From: Bradyrhizobium sp. Ai1a-2
GTDB taxonomy: Bacteria > Pseudomonadota > Alphaproteobacteria > Rhizobiales > Xanthobacteraceae
NCBI RefSeq assembly: GCF_000426245.1
Contig: NZ_AUEZ01000001.1
Location: forward strand, 248,001 to 312,000
Direction: 5' to 3'
Length of the DNA: 64,000 nt
Shown: piece after piece, positions 1 through 8,680 of the stretch
How positions within the stretch are numbered: the stretch's first letter is position 1
Layout: the number at the start of each line of letters is the position of its first letter
Made by a program: the position numbers and the translations under genes
Notes under the pieces: model-generated
The model's input: only the letters and a program-made list of their open reading frames with translations
Database searches by the model: none
What the model was told of the DNA's origin: nothing

Positions 1-2
1 GA

Positions 3-338
3 GAGCTCGGTAACTCCGCGGCGATGAGGCCATTTAGGAAGCGAGAAGTCCTGCCAGGCGACCTCAACGGTGAAGACATGGAAGATTTCATCCGAGATGC
101 CGCCAGTACATACTGGCATCAGACATGCACCGCCAAGATGGGACGTGATGACATGTCCGTCGTTGATGCCAAACTCAACGTGTATGGAATTGACAGGCTT
201 CGTATCGCCGATGGATCCATCATGCCGCGCGTTACGATCGGAAATACGATGGCACCGTGTATCATCATCGGAGAGCGCGCCGGGCACATACTGCAATCCA
301 AGTACGGACTACGGGTAAGCCTGCCGCGGACTGCGTGA
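3..338 (+). CDS. GMC-family FAD-dependent oxidoreductase, C-terminal part (gene enters from the left edge)
   Basis: The reading frame is already open at the first complete codon, so only the last 111 or so residues are present. They match the C-terminal substrate/FAD domain of glucose-methanol-choline oxidoreductases. An ELGNSAAMRPF stretch is followed by a W-H-x-x-x-T-A-K-M-G segment, the region that holds the active-site histidine. Then come LRIADGSIMP and the TIGNT-x-A-x-x-I-x-E-R FAD-contacting end typical of choline dehydrogenase and alcohol oxidase relatives. Substrate cannot be told from this piece. An internal ATG at 24 is not needed as a start. The gene converges on the GNAT gene downstream, with a palindromic element between them. 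Confidence 0.9.
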   Translation, partial: ELGNSAAMRPFRKREVLPGDLNGEDMEDFIRDAASTYWHQTCTAKMGRDDMSVVDAKLNVYGIDRLRIADGSIMPRVTIGNTMAPCIIIGERAGHILQSKYGLRVSLPRTA

Positions 339-381
339 GTAGAGAGAAGTGACCGGATGATCTGATTGATGGGATCCGTTT

Positions 382-457
382 GAGCATGATCTCCGCGTAA
401 ACGCTTCGCGTTTGTCGCCAGGGGAAAACGGGGTTCTACGTTTTCGGATCATGCTCT
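382..457. repeat. Palindromic repeat element with GAGCATGATC / GATCATGCTC outer arms
   Basis: Outer arms GAGCATGATC (382-391) and GATCATGCTC (447-456) form a perfect 10-bp inverted repeat. Inside lies a second hairpin, AAACGC-TTC-GCGTTT (399-413), then a GGGAAAAC-type arm. From memory, this element family is scattered between genes in Bradyrhizobium genomes. It sits between two convergent genes, and its right arm touches the stop codon of the GNAT gene, so it may also end transcription. A related, shorter copy lies at 51798-51846. Confidence 0.75.
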
Positions 458-977
458 ATTTGAGCTTCAGTGCCAAATGGACCGTCTGCGGGTCTCGCTG
501 CGAGGCCGGCTTGAAGCCGAATTTTCCGAACACTCTCAGCATCGCGGCATTTTCAGGTAGGACCTCCGCAGTCAATTCTTGCAGCCCGGTGTCACGAGCG
601 ATCTTGACGAGGTGACGCATCAGGATCGAGCCGATGCCGTGTCCTTGCCAGGCATCGACGACCACGAAAGCCATCTCTGCTCGCCCGGGCTCGAACACAA
701 TATATCGGCCGCCTCCGACGATCGCCGGTCCGTCAGCTTCCTCAAGGAGTGCGACAAGCGCGACATGATTTCTGAAGTCAATGTCCATGAAGAAGGCGCG
801 CTCCTTCTCCGAGAAGCCGCGCTTCACCGCGAAGAAGCGGCGTTGCAGGGATTGCGCGCTCGCCCGTCCGACCGCGGCGAGCATGTCTGCCTCATCCTCC
901 GGTCGAAGTGATCGGATCTCGATCTGGCTGCCGTCGTTCAGACGTTCGAGCGCCGTATAAGTTGCGGGTTCCGGCAT
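456..977 (-). CDS. GNAT-family N-acetyltransferase
   Basis: This 173-residue protein is a single GNAT fold. The N-terminal strand-helix (EIRSLRPEDEADML) is followed by a QSLQRRFF segment and the acetyl-CoA pyrophosphate loop DAWQGHGIGSILM near residues 130-145. The C-terminal ENAAMLRVFGKFGF helix is typical of the family. It resembles the free-standing acetyltransferase domain found at the C-terminus of Pat-type protein lysine acetyltransferases; that the substrate is a protein is an inference from this likeness. A perfect FixK box (1022-1035) lies about 50 bp upstream, so low-oxygen induction is likely. An AGAGG precedes the ATG by five bases. Confidence 0.85.
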   Translation of the reverse strand: MPEPATYTALERLNDGSQIEIRSLRPEDEADMLAAVGRASAQSLQRRFFAVKRGFSEKERAFFMDIDFRNHVALVALLEEADGPAIVGGGRYIVFEPGRAEMAFVVVDAWQGHGIGSILMRHLVKIARDTGLQELTAEVLPENAAMLRVFGKFGFKPASQRDPQTVHLALKLK

Positions 978-1021
978 CCGGTGCCTCTCATTGCAACCTG
1001 CCGTTCGGGGGATCGGGATGT

Positions 1022-1035
1022 TTGATCTAGATCAA
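1022..1035 (-). promoter_or_regulatory. FixK/FNR box TTGATCTAGATCAA
   Basis: Perfect palindromic TTGA-N6-TCAA site centred about 51 bp upstream of the GNAT start codon. Class II activation at -41.5 would place transcription start near 987. That leaves a very short leader, so the true offset may differ slightly. Confidence 0.8.
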
Positions 1036-1163
1036 GCCGCGCTACGCGGCAGCATTCAGTCACCGGCACTCAAGAGTCGTACGAATCTAGGTGGGCCGCG
1101 AGGCGCGGCTCACTCAGGCCGGCCCTCGCAACGGACTTGGGCCATCCCGATCTGGATCGCCCG

Positions 1164-1406
1164 TTAGTTGGGGCTGATGATGCAGGCTCCGTCGCGACGG
1201 CTCCAGACGAACCATCGGTAGCATGGAGGACGGGGGTGAGCTCCGACTGGACACTCATTGCGCACACGCGCGCCTCTCTCCCAGCCATCGACGACGCACC
1301 CACCGTTGCGCGCCGAATGGCAACCGGGGCCGCAGCCGTCTGCGGCGTTGGCCATGCCGATGCTCGCGAATGTAGCTGCGAACAGAACCGCGAATGTCGC
1401 TCTCAT
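1164..1406 (-). CDS. Small secreted Cys/Gly-containing protein
   Basis: This 80-residue protein has a clear Sec signal peptide (charged MRA, hydrophobic core, AMA-type cleavage near residue 21). The mature part is short: DGCGPGCHSARNGGC, then a VVDGWERGARVRNECP segment and a C-terminal PPCYRWFVW. Small secreted proteins starting GCGPGCH are common in Bradyrhizobium, but their function is unknown to me. Five cysteines suggest disulfide bonds in the periplasm. A near-perfect FixK-like site (1467-1481) lies where an activating box should be, predicting a 26-nt leader. The gene is divergent from the permease gene downstream. Confidence 0.65.
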   Translation of the reverse strand: MRATFAVLFAATFASIGMANAADGCGPGCHSARNGGCVVDGWERGARVRNECPVGAHPRPPCYRWFVWSRRDGACIISPN

Positions 1407-1466
1407 GTCTATTTCCTCTCGCCCCTCATGTGTTCAACAGGCAAGTGCAGCGCTGAGCGCACGACG

Positions 1467-1481
1467 TTGATCTTGGATCAA
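1467..1481 (-). promoter_or_regulatory. FixK/FNR-like box with one extra central base (TTGA-N7-TCAA)
   Basis: TTGATCTTGGATCAA has both half-sites intact but seven rather than six bases between them. Its centre (1474) is 68 bp upstream of the small secreted protein start, which predicts a transcription start near 1432. Binding strength with the longer spacer is uncertain. Confidence 0.45.
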
Positions 1482-1679
1482 TGTGACGGAAAAGCGAAGC
1501 CCCTCCGGGTGAAAAACGGAGCGGCTGAGGGCACTGATTGTGCCGGGCTGGGGCAGTGGGACCGTGCCGAGCCGTTCAACTATCGGTGCGTGACAGTTGT
1601 GTGCCGGGCTTCCGGGCAGGCCGCGTTCAACGTCACCGCAGTGATACGCGCGACCGAGCCTGGCGCCGGACCATGATGC

Positions 1680-1693
1680 TTGATCTAAATCAA
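1680..1693 (+). promoter_or_regulatory. FixK/FNR box TTGATCTAAATCAA
   Basis: TTGA-N6-TCAA site centred 65 bp upstream of the AI-2E-family permease start. A -41.5 position would put transcription start near 1728, giving a 24-nt leader. Confidence 0.8.
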
Positions 1694-1751
1694 GCCGCGA
1701 TGTGGAACGCGGTGGGTACGCTTTCGCGCAGCCTCGAGCGAGGGCGCGTCC

Positions 1752-2837
1752 TTGAGAACACTTCGCCAGCTTTTGTCCGGGGAGGACGTCATCCAGCTTG
1801 CAATCCGGCTTGGATTGCTGGCTTTTCTGATTTACTGGACTTTTGTCCTTGTGCGCCCCTTCGTGCCGATCGTGACCTGGAGTGTGGTGCTCGCCGTCGC
1901 GTTCTATCCAGTCTTTAGCGGCCTCGCCAAGTTGCTGGGCGGGCGTCCGAAGCTGGCGGCGGCAATTCTCACCACCGTCAACCTCGCGATAGTCATCGGG
2001 CCGGCGACGTGGCTCGGTCTGGGCGCCGTGGATGGCCTGAGGGAAATTGCGGGACAACTCAGTGCGGGGGGGCTGGCGGTTCCTTCGCCGCCCGGGCGCA
2101 TCAAAGACTGGCCGCTGATCGGCTCGCAGCTCTACGATCTCTGGGATCAGGCGTCGACCAACCTCCGTGCCGTTCTGCGCGAAATCGCTCCCCATCTGAA
2201 GCCGCTGGCTACGACGGCTCTCGGCCTTGCCGGCAATGCCGGCGTCGGAACGCTCAAATTCCTCCTGTCGGTTGCTTTGGCCGGCTTTCTCTTTCCCTAT
2301 GGACCGCAGCTGCTGGCAGCGAGCAAGGGGTTCCTGTCCCGCGTCGTTCCCGAGCAGAGCGAACACTTTCTCGAATTGGCGGGGGCAACGATACGCGCGG
2401 TATCTCAAGGCGTTATCGGCGTCGCTATCGTACAGTCGCTGCTGGCCGGCATTGGTCTCAAACTGGCGGGTATACCGAATGCTGGCCTATTGGCCTTCGC
2501 GATCCTGCTGTTGAGCATCGTGCAGATCGGTTCGGCGATCGTCCTGATTCCCGTGATCATCTGGCTCTGGACCGCCAAGGACTTCACGACGGCGCTGCCG
2601 CTGACCGTGTTTCTGGTGATCGTCGGACTGCTTGACAATATTTTGAAGCCGTTGGTGATGGGGCGCGGCCTTACCACCCCCACGCTCGTCATCTTCATCG
2701 GAGTAATCGGAGGAACGCTCGCGCACGGAATTGTCGGCCTATTTATCGGCCCGGTCATTTTGTCAGTCGCCTGGGAGCTGACGGTGGCCTGGATCAACCA
2801 GGATCGCACCCGCCTTGCGCAATCATCAGAGCACTAG
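1752..2837 (+). CDS. AI-2E family transporter (PerM/YdiK type membrane protein)
   Basis: A 361-residue polytopic membrane protein with about eight hydrophobic segments. Family signatures include the N-terminal FVPIVTWSVVLAVAFYP helix, the RAVSQGVIGVAIVQSLLAGIGLKLAGIP segment, and the C-terminal LDNILKPLVMGRGLTTPTL...GGTLAHGIVGLFIGPVI region that marks the AI-2E exporter/PerM family. Members have been linked to autoinducer-2 export or sodium/proton exchange, so the substrate here is open. The start is a TTG with GAGCGAGGG upstream; no in-frame ATG precedes the first membrane helix. A FixK box lies upstream. Confidence 0.88.
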   Translation: MRTLRQLLSGEDVIQLAIRLGLLAFLIYWTFVLVRPFVPIVTWSVVLAVAFYPVFSGLAKLLGGRPKLAAAILTTVNLAIVIGPATWLGLGAVDGLREIAGQLSAGGLAVPSPPGRIKDWPLIGSQLYDLWDQASTNLRAVLREIAPHLKPLATTALGLAGNAGVGTLKFLLSVALAGFLFPYGPQLLAASKGFLSRVVPEQSEHFLELAGATIRAVSQGVIGVAIVQSLLAGIGLKLAGIPNAGLLAFAILLLSIVQIGSAIVLIPVIIWLWTAKDFTTALPLTVFLVIVGLLDNILKPLVMGRGLTTPTLVIFIGVIGGTLAHGIVGLFIGPVILSVAWELTVAWINQDRTRLAQSSEH

Positions 2838-2886
2838 CCTCAGCAAAAGCCGCTCAAAGCGGACCATTTCGTTCCGCTTCACGACG

Positions 2887-2900
2887 TTGACCTAGATCAA
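2887..2900 (+). promoter_or_regulatory. FixK/FNR box TTGACCTAGATCAA
   Basis: TTGA-N6-TCAA centred at 2893.5. Class II geometry predicts transcription start near 2935. This excludes the GTG at 2912 and the ATG at 2930 as starts of the DUF3141 gene and favours ATG 2954. Confidence 0.82.
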
Positions 2901-2953
2901 AGTCCGAGGTCGTGGGGCGCGTTCAATCGATGCGCGACAGGGAGGACATGTCG

Positions 2954-5167
2954 ATGGACAAGGCACCGCTTTCGCGTGATCCCGTGTCGGGCCTCATTGC
3001 CTCAGCCGTAGAATACATGATCGATGCCGGGCAGCGTAGCGTGCTGTTCCTTGATATCCTGCGCCGGCGCGGCGACCAGTATCAGGAGCACATCGCTCAG
3101 ACGGCACCGCATGTCCTGCACTACACCGCCGAACTGGTCATGGACGGGCGCAAACTCTCCGAACCGGTGAACTATGCGCTGGTGCGCATCATACCGCCGA
3201 AGGATACCGAGATCGATCTCGAGCGGCGACCATTCATCGTGGTCGATCCGCGCGCCGGGCACGGTCCGGGAATTGGCGGGTTCAAGGCGGATAGCGAGAT
3301 CGGCGTCGCCATGAAGGCCGGCCATCCCTGCTACTTCATCGGCTTCCTGCCGGAACCGATGCCGCACCAGACCATCGAGCGCATCGCGCGCGCGGAGGCC
3401 TTGTTCATCGAGGAAGTCGTCAGGCGCCACCCCGATGCCGACGGCAAGCCCTGCGTGATCGGCAATTGTCAGGCCGGCTGGGCCGTGATGATCCTTGCAT
3501 CGCTGCGTCCGGAACTGTTCGGGCCCATCATCGTCGCCGGCGCACCGCTTGCCTATTGGGCTGGAGTGCACGGCAAATATCCGATGCGCTATTCGGGCGG
3601 CCTGCTCGGCGGAAGCTGGCTGACGGCGCTCACGAGCGACCTTGGCGCCGGCAAGTTTGACGGCGCCTGGCTGGTCCAGAATTTCGAGAACCAGAACCCG
3701 TCGAACACGCTGTGGACCAAGCAATATAATGTGTATTCGAAGGTCGACACCGAGGCGGACCGCTACCTCGAGTTCGAGCGCTGGTGGGGCGGCCATGTCA
3801 ACCTGAATGCGGAAGAAATCCAGTTCATTGTCGATGAGCTCTTCATCGGCAATAACTTGGCCGCCGGGCGCATCAAGATGTCGGACGGCAAGACGGTCGA
3901 CCTGCGCAATATCAAATCGCCGGTGGTGGTGTTCTGCTCCAAGGGAGACAACATCACTCCGCCACAGCAGGCGCTGGACTGGATCCTCGATCTGTACGCT
4001 GATGTCGACGAGATCAGGGCCTACGGCCAGACCATCGTCTACACGGTTCACGAGAGCGTCGGCCATCTCGGAATCTTCGTTTCCGGCGGCATCGCCAAGA
4101 AGGAACATGCGGAGTTTTCCAGCAATATCGATCTGATCGACGTGCTGCCGCCGGGCCTCTATGAAGCGACCTTCGAGGCAAAAGGCACCGATACGGCAAA
4201 TCCCGAACTCGCCGTCGGCCAGTGGGTGATGCGCTGCGAGGCGCGCACGCTTGATGATATCCGCGCCATGGGCGGCAATTCGCCGGAGGACGAGCGGCGA
4301 TTCGCCACCGCCCAGCGCGTGTCCGAGATCAATCTCGCGGCCTACCGAAAATTCGTCCAACCCTGGATCAAGGGCATGGTGACGCCGCAGATGGCGGACT
4401 GGACGCGCCGGCTGCACCCGCTGCGCCTGCAATATGAGGCTTTCAGCAGCCACAATCCTTTCATGGCCGCGGTGAAAGCGACGGCAGATGCGGCGAGTGA
4501 GCATCGCAGGCCGGTATCATCAGACAATCCGTTCCTTGCCTTCCAGGAGCAAGTCTCCAAGCAAATCGTCCACGCGCTCGACAGTTGGCGCGATTCGCAG
4601 GAAGCCCTCAGCGAGGCGATCTTCCTTGCCGTCTACGGTTCGTCCGCAGTTCAAGCGGCGGTTGGAATCGATCCGCAGTCCGCGCCGTCGCGGCGGCAGG
4701 AAATGTCGGTCGAATACCGCGAAAGGCTGCGTGCGCGGATCGCCGAGCTGAAATCCCAGGTCGACGAGGGCGGTCTTCGGGAAGCAACCATTCGCGGCTT
4801 GCTCTATGTCGGGTCGGCGCGGGGAATGGTCGATGAGCGAAGTCTGGAAGCACTGCGTCAGGTCCGGCGTGATAGCGGGGCGCACTTGTCGCTGGCGGAT
4901 TTCAAGATGCTGGTGCGCGAGCAATTCTTCATGCTGCGCCTGGACCAGAAGGGGGCGCTGGCAGCCATTCCGAAGTTGCTGCCGGATAATGCCCAACAGC
5001 GCCACGCGGCCTTCGCCGTCATCCGCGATGTGCTGGCCGCGAGTGCCGAGATTTCGGGTGAAACTGCCAAGCGCCTGCACCATGTGGCTGAGCTGTTCGG
5101 TGTAGACAGATCCTCGAACGTTGCCCCTTTCGATCCCAACGCCGATCCCAAGGCGAAGGCGTCGTAA
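2954..5167 (+). CDS. DUF3141 PhaC-like alpha/beta-hydrolase
   Basis: A 737-residue protein with an alpha/beta-hydrolase core in its first half. The nucleophile elbow reads G-N-C-Q-A-G with Cys172, the cysteine-type lipase box of polyhydroxyalkanoate synthases. The other triad members fit as Asp332 (CSKGDNITPP) and His371 (ESVGHLGIF). The C-terminal 350 residues are helical and of unknown role. The family is annotated DUF3141; PHA synthase-like or acyl-transfer activity is inferred from the elbow. GGAGG at 2941-2945 is spaced eight bases from ATG 2954; ATG 2948 is also possible. The gene heads an operon with pta-ackA-fabI under a FixK box, which suggests a role in acyl-CoA or PHA turnover at low oxygen. 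Confidence 0.85.
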   Translation: MDKAPLSRDPVSGLIASAVEYMIDAGQRSVLFLDILRRRGDQYQEHIAQTAPHVLHYTAELVMDGRKLSEPVNYALVRIIPPKDTEIDLERRPFIVVDPRAGHGPGIGGFKADSEIGVAMKAGHPCYFIGFLPEPMPHQTIERIARAEALFIEEVVRRHPDADGKPCVIGNCQAGWAVMILASLRPELFGPIIVAGAPLAYWAGVHGKYPMRYSGGLLGGSWLTALTSDLGAGKFDGAWLVQNFENQNPSNTLWTKQYNVYSKVDTEADRYLEFERWWGGHVNLNAEEIQFIVDELFIGNNLAAGRIKMSDGKTVDLRNIKSPVVVFCSKGDNITPPQQALDWILDLYADVDEIRAYGQTIVYTVHESVGHLGIFVSGGIAKKEHAEFSSNIDLIDVLPPGLYEATFEAKGTDTANPELAVGQWVMRCEARTLDDIRAMGGNSPEDERRFATAQRVSEINLAAYRKFVQPWIKGMVTPQMADWTRRLHPLRLQYEAFSSHNPFMAAVKATADAASEHRRPVSSDNPFLAFQEQVSKQIVHALDSWRDSQEALSEAIFLAVYGSSAVQAAVGIDPQSAPSRRQEMSVEYRERLRARIAELKSQVDEGGLREATIRGLLYVGSARGMVDERSLEALRQVRRDSGAHLSLADFKMLVREQFFMLRLDQKGALAAIPKLLPDNAQQRHAAFAVIRDVLAASAEISGETAKRLHHVAELFGVDRSSNVAPFDPNADPKAKAS

Positions 5168-5195
5168 CGTCGGTTAGAAGAATCCGGAGCGCATC

Positions 5196-6167
5196 ATGAC
5201 CATCATGCCCGCAGATTCAGGCGAATTGCGTTCCCACACCAAATATGATCGGTTGATCGCGGCCGCCAAAGCTGTGCCGCCGGTGCCGACTATTGTGGTG
5301 CACCCCTGCGATGAGACCTCGTTGCGCGGCGTGTTCGACAGCGCCGAAGCTGGAATCATCCGTCCGCTGCTGGTCGGTCCGGAAGCCAAGATCAAGAATA
5401 CCGCAAGCAAGCATGGCCTCGACATCGCTGGTTTCGAGATCATTGATGTTCCCCACAGCGAGGCCGCAGCCGCTAAAGGCGTCGAGCTGATCCACGCCGC
5501 CAAAGGCGAGATGCTGATGAAGGGCAGCCTGCACACCGACGAACTGATGCGCAGCGTCACGGCGAAAGCGACGGGCTTGCGGACCGATCGGCGTATCAGC
5601 CACGTGTTCGTGATGGATGTCCCGGCCTATGCTGACACCCTGGTTGTGACTGACGCGGCGATCAATATCTTCCCTGATCTCGACGACAAGCGCGATATCA
5701 TCCAGAACGCGATCGATCTCTTCACGCAGGCTGGTTTCGGCACGTTGCCGCGGGTGGCCATCCTGTCTGCGGTCGAAACCGTCACCTCCAAGATTCCGTC
5801 CACCATCGAGGCGGCGGCGCTGTGCAAGATGGCGGATCGCGGGCAGATCACCGGCGGCCTGCTTGATGGACCGCTTGCCTTCGACAACGCGATCGATGTG
5901 GAAGCGGCCAGGATCAAAGGAATAAAGTCCGAGGTTGCGGGGCGCGCGCAGATCTTGGTCGTTCCGGACCTCGAGGCCGGCAACATGCTGGCAAAGAATC
6001 TGGCCTATTTCGCGAAAGCCGACAGCGCCGGCATCGTGCTCGGGGCCCGGGTGCCGATCGTCCTGACCTCCCGGGCCGATTCGGCGCGGGCGCGCATGGC
6101 CTCCTGTGCAGTCGCGGCGCTCTATGCCGACGCGCGGCGCCGACTTGCTCCAATCGCCGCCGCGTGA
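5196..6167 (+). CDS. pta: Phosphate acetyl/butyryltransferase
   Basis: The 323-residue protein is a stand-alone PTA/PTB domain. It would interconvert acyl-CoA plus phosphate with acyl-phosphate plus CoA in the cytosol. Visible family features are the N-terminal [10 protein letters not shown] strand, the [22 protein letters not shown] segment, the [13 protein letters not shown] phosphate-site motif, and the [13 protein letters not shown]...[17 protein letters not shown] end. It lacks the MaoC-type extension of the bifunctional form that is frequent in alphaproteobacteria. It follows the DUF3141 gene by 28 bp and overlaps the acetate kinase region, so the two can work as a Pta-Ack ATP-forming couple. 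Acetyl versus propionyl or butyryl preference is not readable. Confidence 0.9.
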   Translation: MTIMPADSGELRSHTKYDRLIAAAKAVPPVPTIVVHPCDETSLRGVFDSAEAGIIRPLLVGPEAKIKNTASKHGLDIAGFEIIDVPHSEAAAAKGVELIHAAKGEMLMKGSLHTDELMRSVTAKATGLRTDRRISHVFVMDVPAYADTLVVTDAAINIFPDLDDKRDIIQNAIDLFTQAGFGTLPRVAILSAVETVTSKIPSTIEAAALCKMADRGQITGGLLDGPLAFDNAIDVEAARIKGIKSEVAGRAQILVVPDLEAGNMLAKNLAYFAKADSAGIVLGARVPIVLTSRADSARARMASCAVAALYADARRRLAPIAAA

Positions 6168-6172
6168 TCGCC

Positions 6173-7387
6173 ATGGACACGATCCTTGTTGTCAATGCGG
6201 GTTCCTCCAGCGTCAAGTTCCAGATCTTTACGATTGAGGGTGAGGGGAGTCTCCGGCGGCAGATCAAGGGCCAGATCGATGGCATCGGCAGCCGTCCGCG
6301 CCTGCGCGCGGCCGACGCAAACGGCGATCCGCTGGCGGACCGCGCCTATCCGATCGAAAGCGTTTCCGACGTCCCAGCCGCAATGGCTATTGCGGGAGCA
6401 TGGCTGCGGGACGAGCTTCGCATCACTCCGATGGCTGTCGGGCATCGCGTTGTCCATGGTGGCCCGGACTATGACCGGCCGGTACTGATCGATCATGGCG
6501 TCGTGTCGCGCCTGGAGCGCTATGTCGCGCTGGCGCCGCTGCATCAGCCCCACAATCTGGCGCCGATCCGTTCGCTGCTCGCGAATTTTCCTGCGCTCCC
6601 GCAGGTGGCGTGTTTCGACACCGCCTTTCACCGCACCCATGCGCCGGTGGCCGATTGTTATGCCATCCCCTATCAACTCTATGCCGAGGGTGTGCGGCGC
6701 TACGGATTCCACGGCCTGTCCTATGAATATATCGCGAGAACATTGGCCCAGATCGCGCCGGGTGTCGCAAAAGGACGGGTGATTGTCGCTCATCTCGGCA
6801 GCGGTGCATCAATGTGCGCACTGAAGGGTGGACGCAGCGTTGAGAGCACAATGGGGTTCACCGCACTTGACGGCTTGCCGATGGGGACGCGTCCCGGGCA
6901 GATCGATCCCGGCGTCGTGCTCTACCTCATATCCGAAAAGGGAATGTCAGCATCGAACGTCCAGGATTTTCTCTACCGCAGTTGCGGACTGAAGGGTCTC
7001 TCTGGCATCAGCAATGATATGCGGCAATTGGAGGCAAGCGACGATCCGCACGCGATATCGGCGATCGAGTATTTCGTCTATCGCATCTGTCTCAACATCG
7101 GCATGCTGGCGGCCGCGCTGCAGGGGTTGGATGCGTTCGTGTTTACGGCCGGCATCGGCGAAAACTCGGCCGGAATTCGCTCCCGCGTCGTCGAGCAGTT
7201 GGCCTGGCTTGGCATTGCGCTCGATCCCGCCGCGAATGCCAGCCATGCGCGGCTGATAACTCGATCCGACAGCCGCATCCCCGTGTACGTCGTGCCGACG
7301 GACGAGGAGCTGATGATCGCGCAACACACTTTGGCGGTGCTGTTCAACAGCCCATCATCCAGCCCGAACCGCGAGAGGGTGTCATGA
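6173..7387 (+). CDS. ackA: Acetate/propionate kinase
   Basis: A 404-residue ASKHA-fold kinase that makes ATP and acetate (or propionate) from the acyl-phosphate produced by the preceding enzyme. It has the N-terminal phosphate-1 motif ([12 protein letters not shown]), VGHRVVHGG, the catalytic-region [23 protein letters not shown], and [24 protein letters not shown] and the adenosine loop [13 protein letters not shown] follow. Length is normal. A GTG at 6164 overlaps the pta stop and could start it nine bases earlier; ATG 6173 fits the family N-terminus better. Its end overlaps the next gene (ATGA), so translation is coupled. Confidence 0.95.
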   Translation: MDTILVVNAGSSSVKFQIFTIEGEGSLRRQIKGQIDGIGSRPRLRAADANGDPLADRAYPIESVSDVPAAMAIAGAWLRDELRITPMAVGHRVVHGGPDYDRPVLIDHGVVSRLERYVALAPLHQPHNLAPIRSLLANFPALPQVACFDTAFHRTHAPVADCYAIPYQLYAEGVRRYGFHGLSYEYIARTLAQIAPGVAKGRVIVAHLGSGASMCALKGGRSVESTMGFTALDGLPMGTRPGQIDPGVVLYLISEKGMSASNVQDFLYRSCGLKGLSGISNDMRQLEASDDPHAISAIEYFVYRICLNIGMLAAALQGLDAFVFTAGIGENSAGIRSRVVEQLAWLGIALDPAANASHARLITRSDSRIPVYVVPTDEELMIAQHTLAVLFNSPSSSPNRERVS

Positions 7388-8175
7388 ATATTCCTGTGTT
7401 CCCGGAGACCAAGGTTGCCCTCAAGGGGAAGAAGGGCCTGATTGTCGGCATCGCCAACGATCAATCGATCGCATGGGGCTGCGCCAAGGCATTTCGGGCG
7501 CTCGGTGCAGATCTCGCCGTGACCTATTTGAACGACCGAGCCAAAAAGCACGTCGAGCCGCTGGCGCAGGCGTTGGAAGCGCCGATCTTCATGCCGCTGG
7601 ACGTCAGCACCGAAGGACAAATGGAACAGGTGTTCGAGCGCATCGAGAAGGAATGGGGTCGCCTTGATTTCGTGCTGCACTCGATCGCGTTCTCGCCGAA
7701 GGAAGCGTTGCATGGCCGCGTCGTGGATGTTGGACGGGATGGCTTTTTGAAGACGATGGACATTTCGTGCTGGTCCTTCCTGCGCATGGCGCATCTGGCC
7801 GAACCCTTGATGAAGGATGGCGGGACGCTGTTCACGATGACGTATTACGGCAGCCAGATGGTGGTGCAGAACTACAATGTCATGGGAGTCGCAAAGGCAG
7901 CGCTTGAGGCCGCCGTGCGCTATGTCGCTGCCGAGCTGGGGCCAAAGGGAATCCGGGTGCACGCGATCTCGCCCGGGCCGCTGGCGACCCGGGCGGCGTC
8001 TGGAATTCCCGAATTCGACGAACTGATGGACAAGGCGCAATCGAAGGCGCCGACCCGCAGTCTCGTCAGCATCGATGACGTCGGCAACGCAACGGCATTT
8101 TTGGCGCTCGACGGCGCAAAGCTGATCACCGGCAGCGTCATGTATATCGATGGCGGCTATCACATCATCGATTGA
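7384..8175 (+). CDS. fabI: Enoyl-ACP reductase (NADH), FabI type
   Basis: A 263-residue short-chain-dehydrogenase-fold reductase for the last step of each fatty-acid elongation cycle. The FabI pattern is clear: [16 protein letters not shown] cofactor loop (residues 18-32), [30 protein letters not shown] with Tyr154/155 and catalytic Tyr164, and Lys171. The [13 protein letters not shown] substrate loop and YIDGGYHI end follow. It is fused to the fermentation operon by an ATGA overlap with ackA and lies under a FixK box. It is thus likely an extra, low-oxygen FabI copy, perhaps using crotonyl/enoyl substrates to consume NADH (inference). A hairpin at 8183-8207 follows. Confidence 0.95.
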   Translation: MNIPVFPETKVALKGKKGLIVGIANDQSIAWGCAKAFRALGADLAVTYLNDRAKKHVEPLAQALEAPIFMPLDVSTEGQMEQVFERIEKEWGRLDFVLHSIAFSPKEALHGRVVDVGRDGFLKTMDISCWSFLRMAHLAEPLMKDGGTLFTMTYYGSQMVVQNYNVMGVAKAALEAAVRYVAAELGPKGIRVHAISPGPLATRAASGIPEFDELMDKAQSKAPTRSLVSIDDVGNATAFLALDGAKLITGSVMYIDGGYHIID

Positions 8176-8182
8176 GTGGACC

Positions 8183-8207
8183 CGGCTCCTGTTGCGGCTG
8201 GGAGCCG
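8183..8207. terminator. Hairpin between convergent fabI and maoC
   Basis: CGGCTCC (8183-8189) and GGAGCCG (8201-8207) form a 7-bp GC-rich stem in the 33-bp gap between two convergent genes. There is no strong T-run on either side, so its efficiency is uncertain. Confidence 0.45.
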
Positions 8208-8208
8208 T

Positions 8209-8673
8209 TCACCGATAATGCAGCGCGATCAGTTCGGCGACGCAAGCAGGCCGTGTGCCCCCTTCGATCTCGATCACCAGGTGGTAATGCACACGCAATC
8301 CGTCCGGCGGCACATCCTCGGCTTCGGCGATCGTGACACGGCCGCGCAGCCGTGAGCCCGCCGGCACCGGCGCCAGGTAGCGGATCCGATCCGCTCCATA
8401 ATTGAGGGTGTTCCTCAATCCCTTCAACCCGATTACCGATCTTATGAAGAGTGGCGCAAGCCCGAGCGACAATAGCCCGTGCGCGATGGTGGTGCCGCCG
8501 GGCAACTCCTTTTTGGCGCGATCCTGATCGACGTGAATCCACTGCTCGTCGCAAGTCGCTTCCGCAAAGAGGTTGATGCGGTCCTGGGTGACCTCGATCC
8601 AGTCGCTGACGCCGATCTCGGTGCCGACCGCGGACTTGATTTCATTGAAGTCGCTGAATATCCGCATGTTCAT
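8209..8673 (-). CDS. MaoC-like (R)-enoyl-CoA hydratase
   Basis: A 154-residue hot-dog-fold protein of the MaoC/PhaJ family, which hydrates enoyl-CoA to (R)-3-hydroxyacyl-CoA. The hydratase-2 motif is present: A-T-C-D-E-Q-W-I-H-V-D, with the Asp and His of the catalytic pair five residues apart, followed by GGTTIAHGLLSLGL. The length is typical of the one-domain members. It ends the scoA-scoB-maoC operon (7-bp gap to scoB). Together with the phasin and PhaC-like gene nearby, this suggests supply of hydroxyacyl-CoA for polyhydroxyalkanoate. The exact chain-length preference is unknown. Confidence 0.88.
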   Translation of the reverse strand: MNMRIFSDFNEIKSAVGTEIGVSDWIEVTQDRINLFAEATCDEQWIHVDQDRAKKELPGGTTIAHGLLSLGLAPLFIRSVIGLKGLRNTLNYGADRIRYLAPVPAGSRLRGRVTIAEAEDVPPDGLRVHYHLVIEIEGGTRPACVAELIALHYR

Positions 8674-8680
8674 TACCTGG

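Noticed and set aside
1434..2408. Long minus-strand open frame opposite the AI-2E permease
   Set aside because: Low-complexity Arg/Gln/Glu-rich translation, antisense to a clear membrane protein; a high-GC shadow.
3002..4504. 500-codon minus-strand frame opposite the DUF3141 gene
   Set aside because: His/Asp/Arg-rich composition typical of antisense high-GC frames, no domain, no ribosome site.
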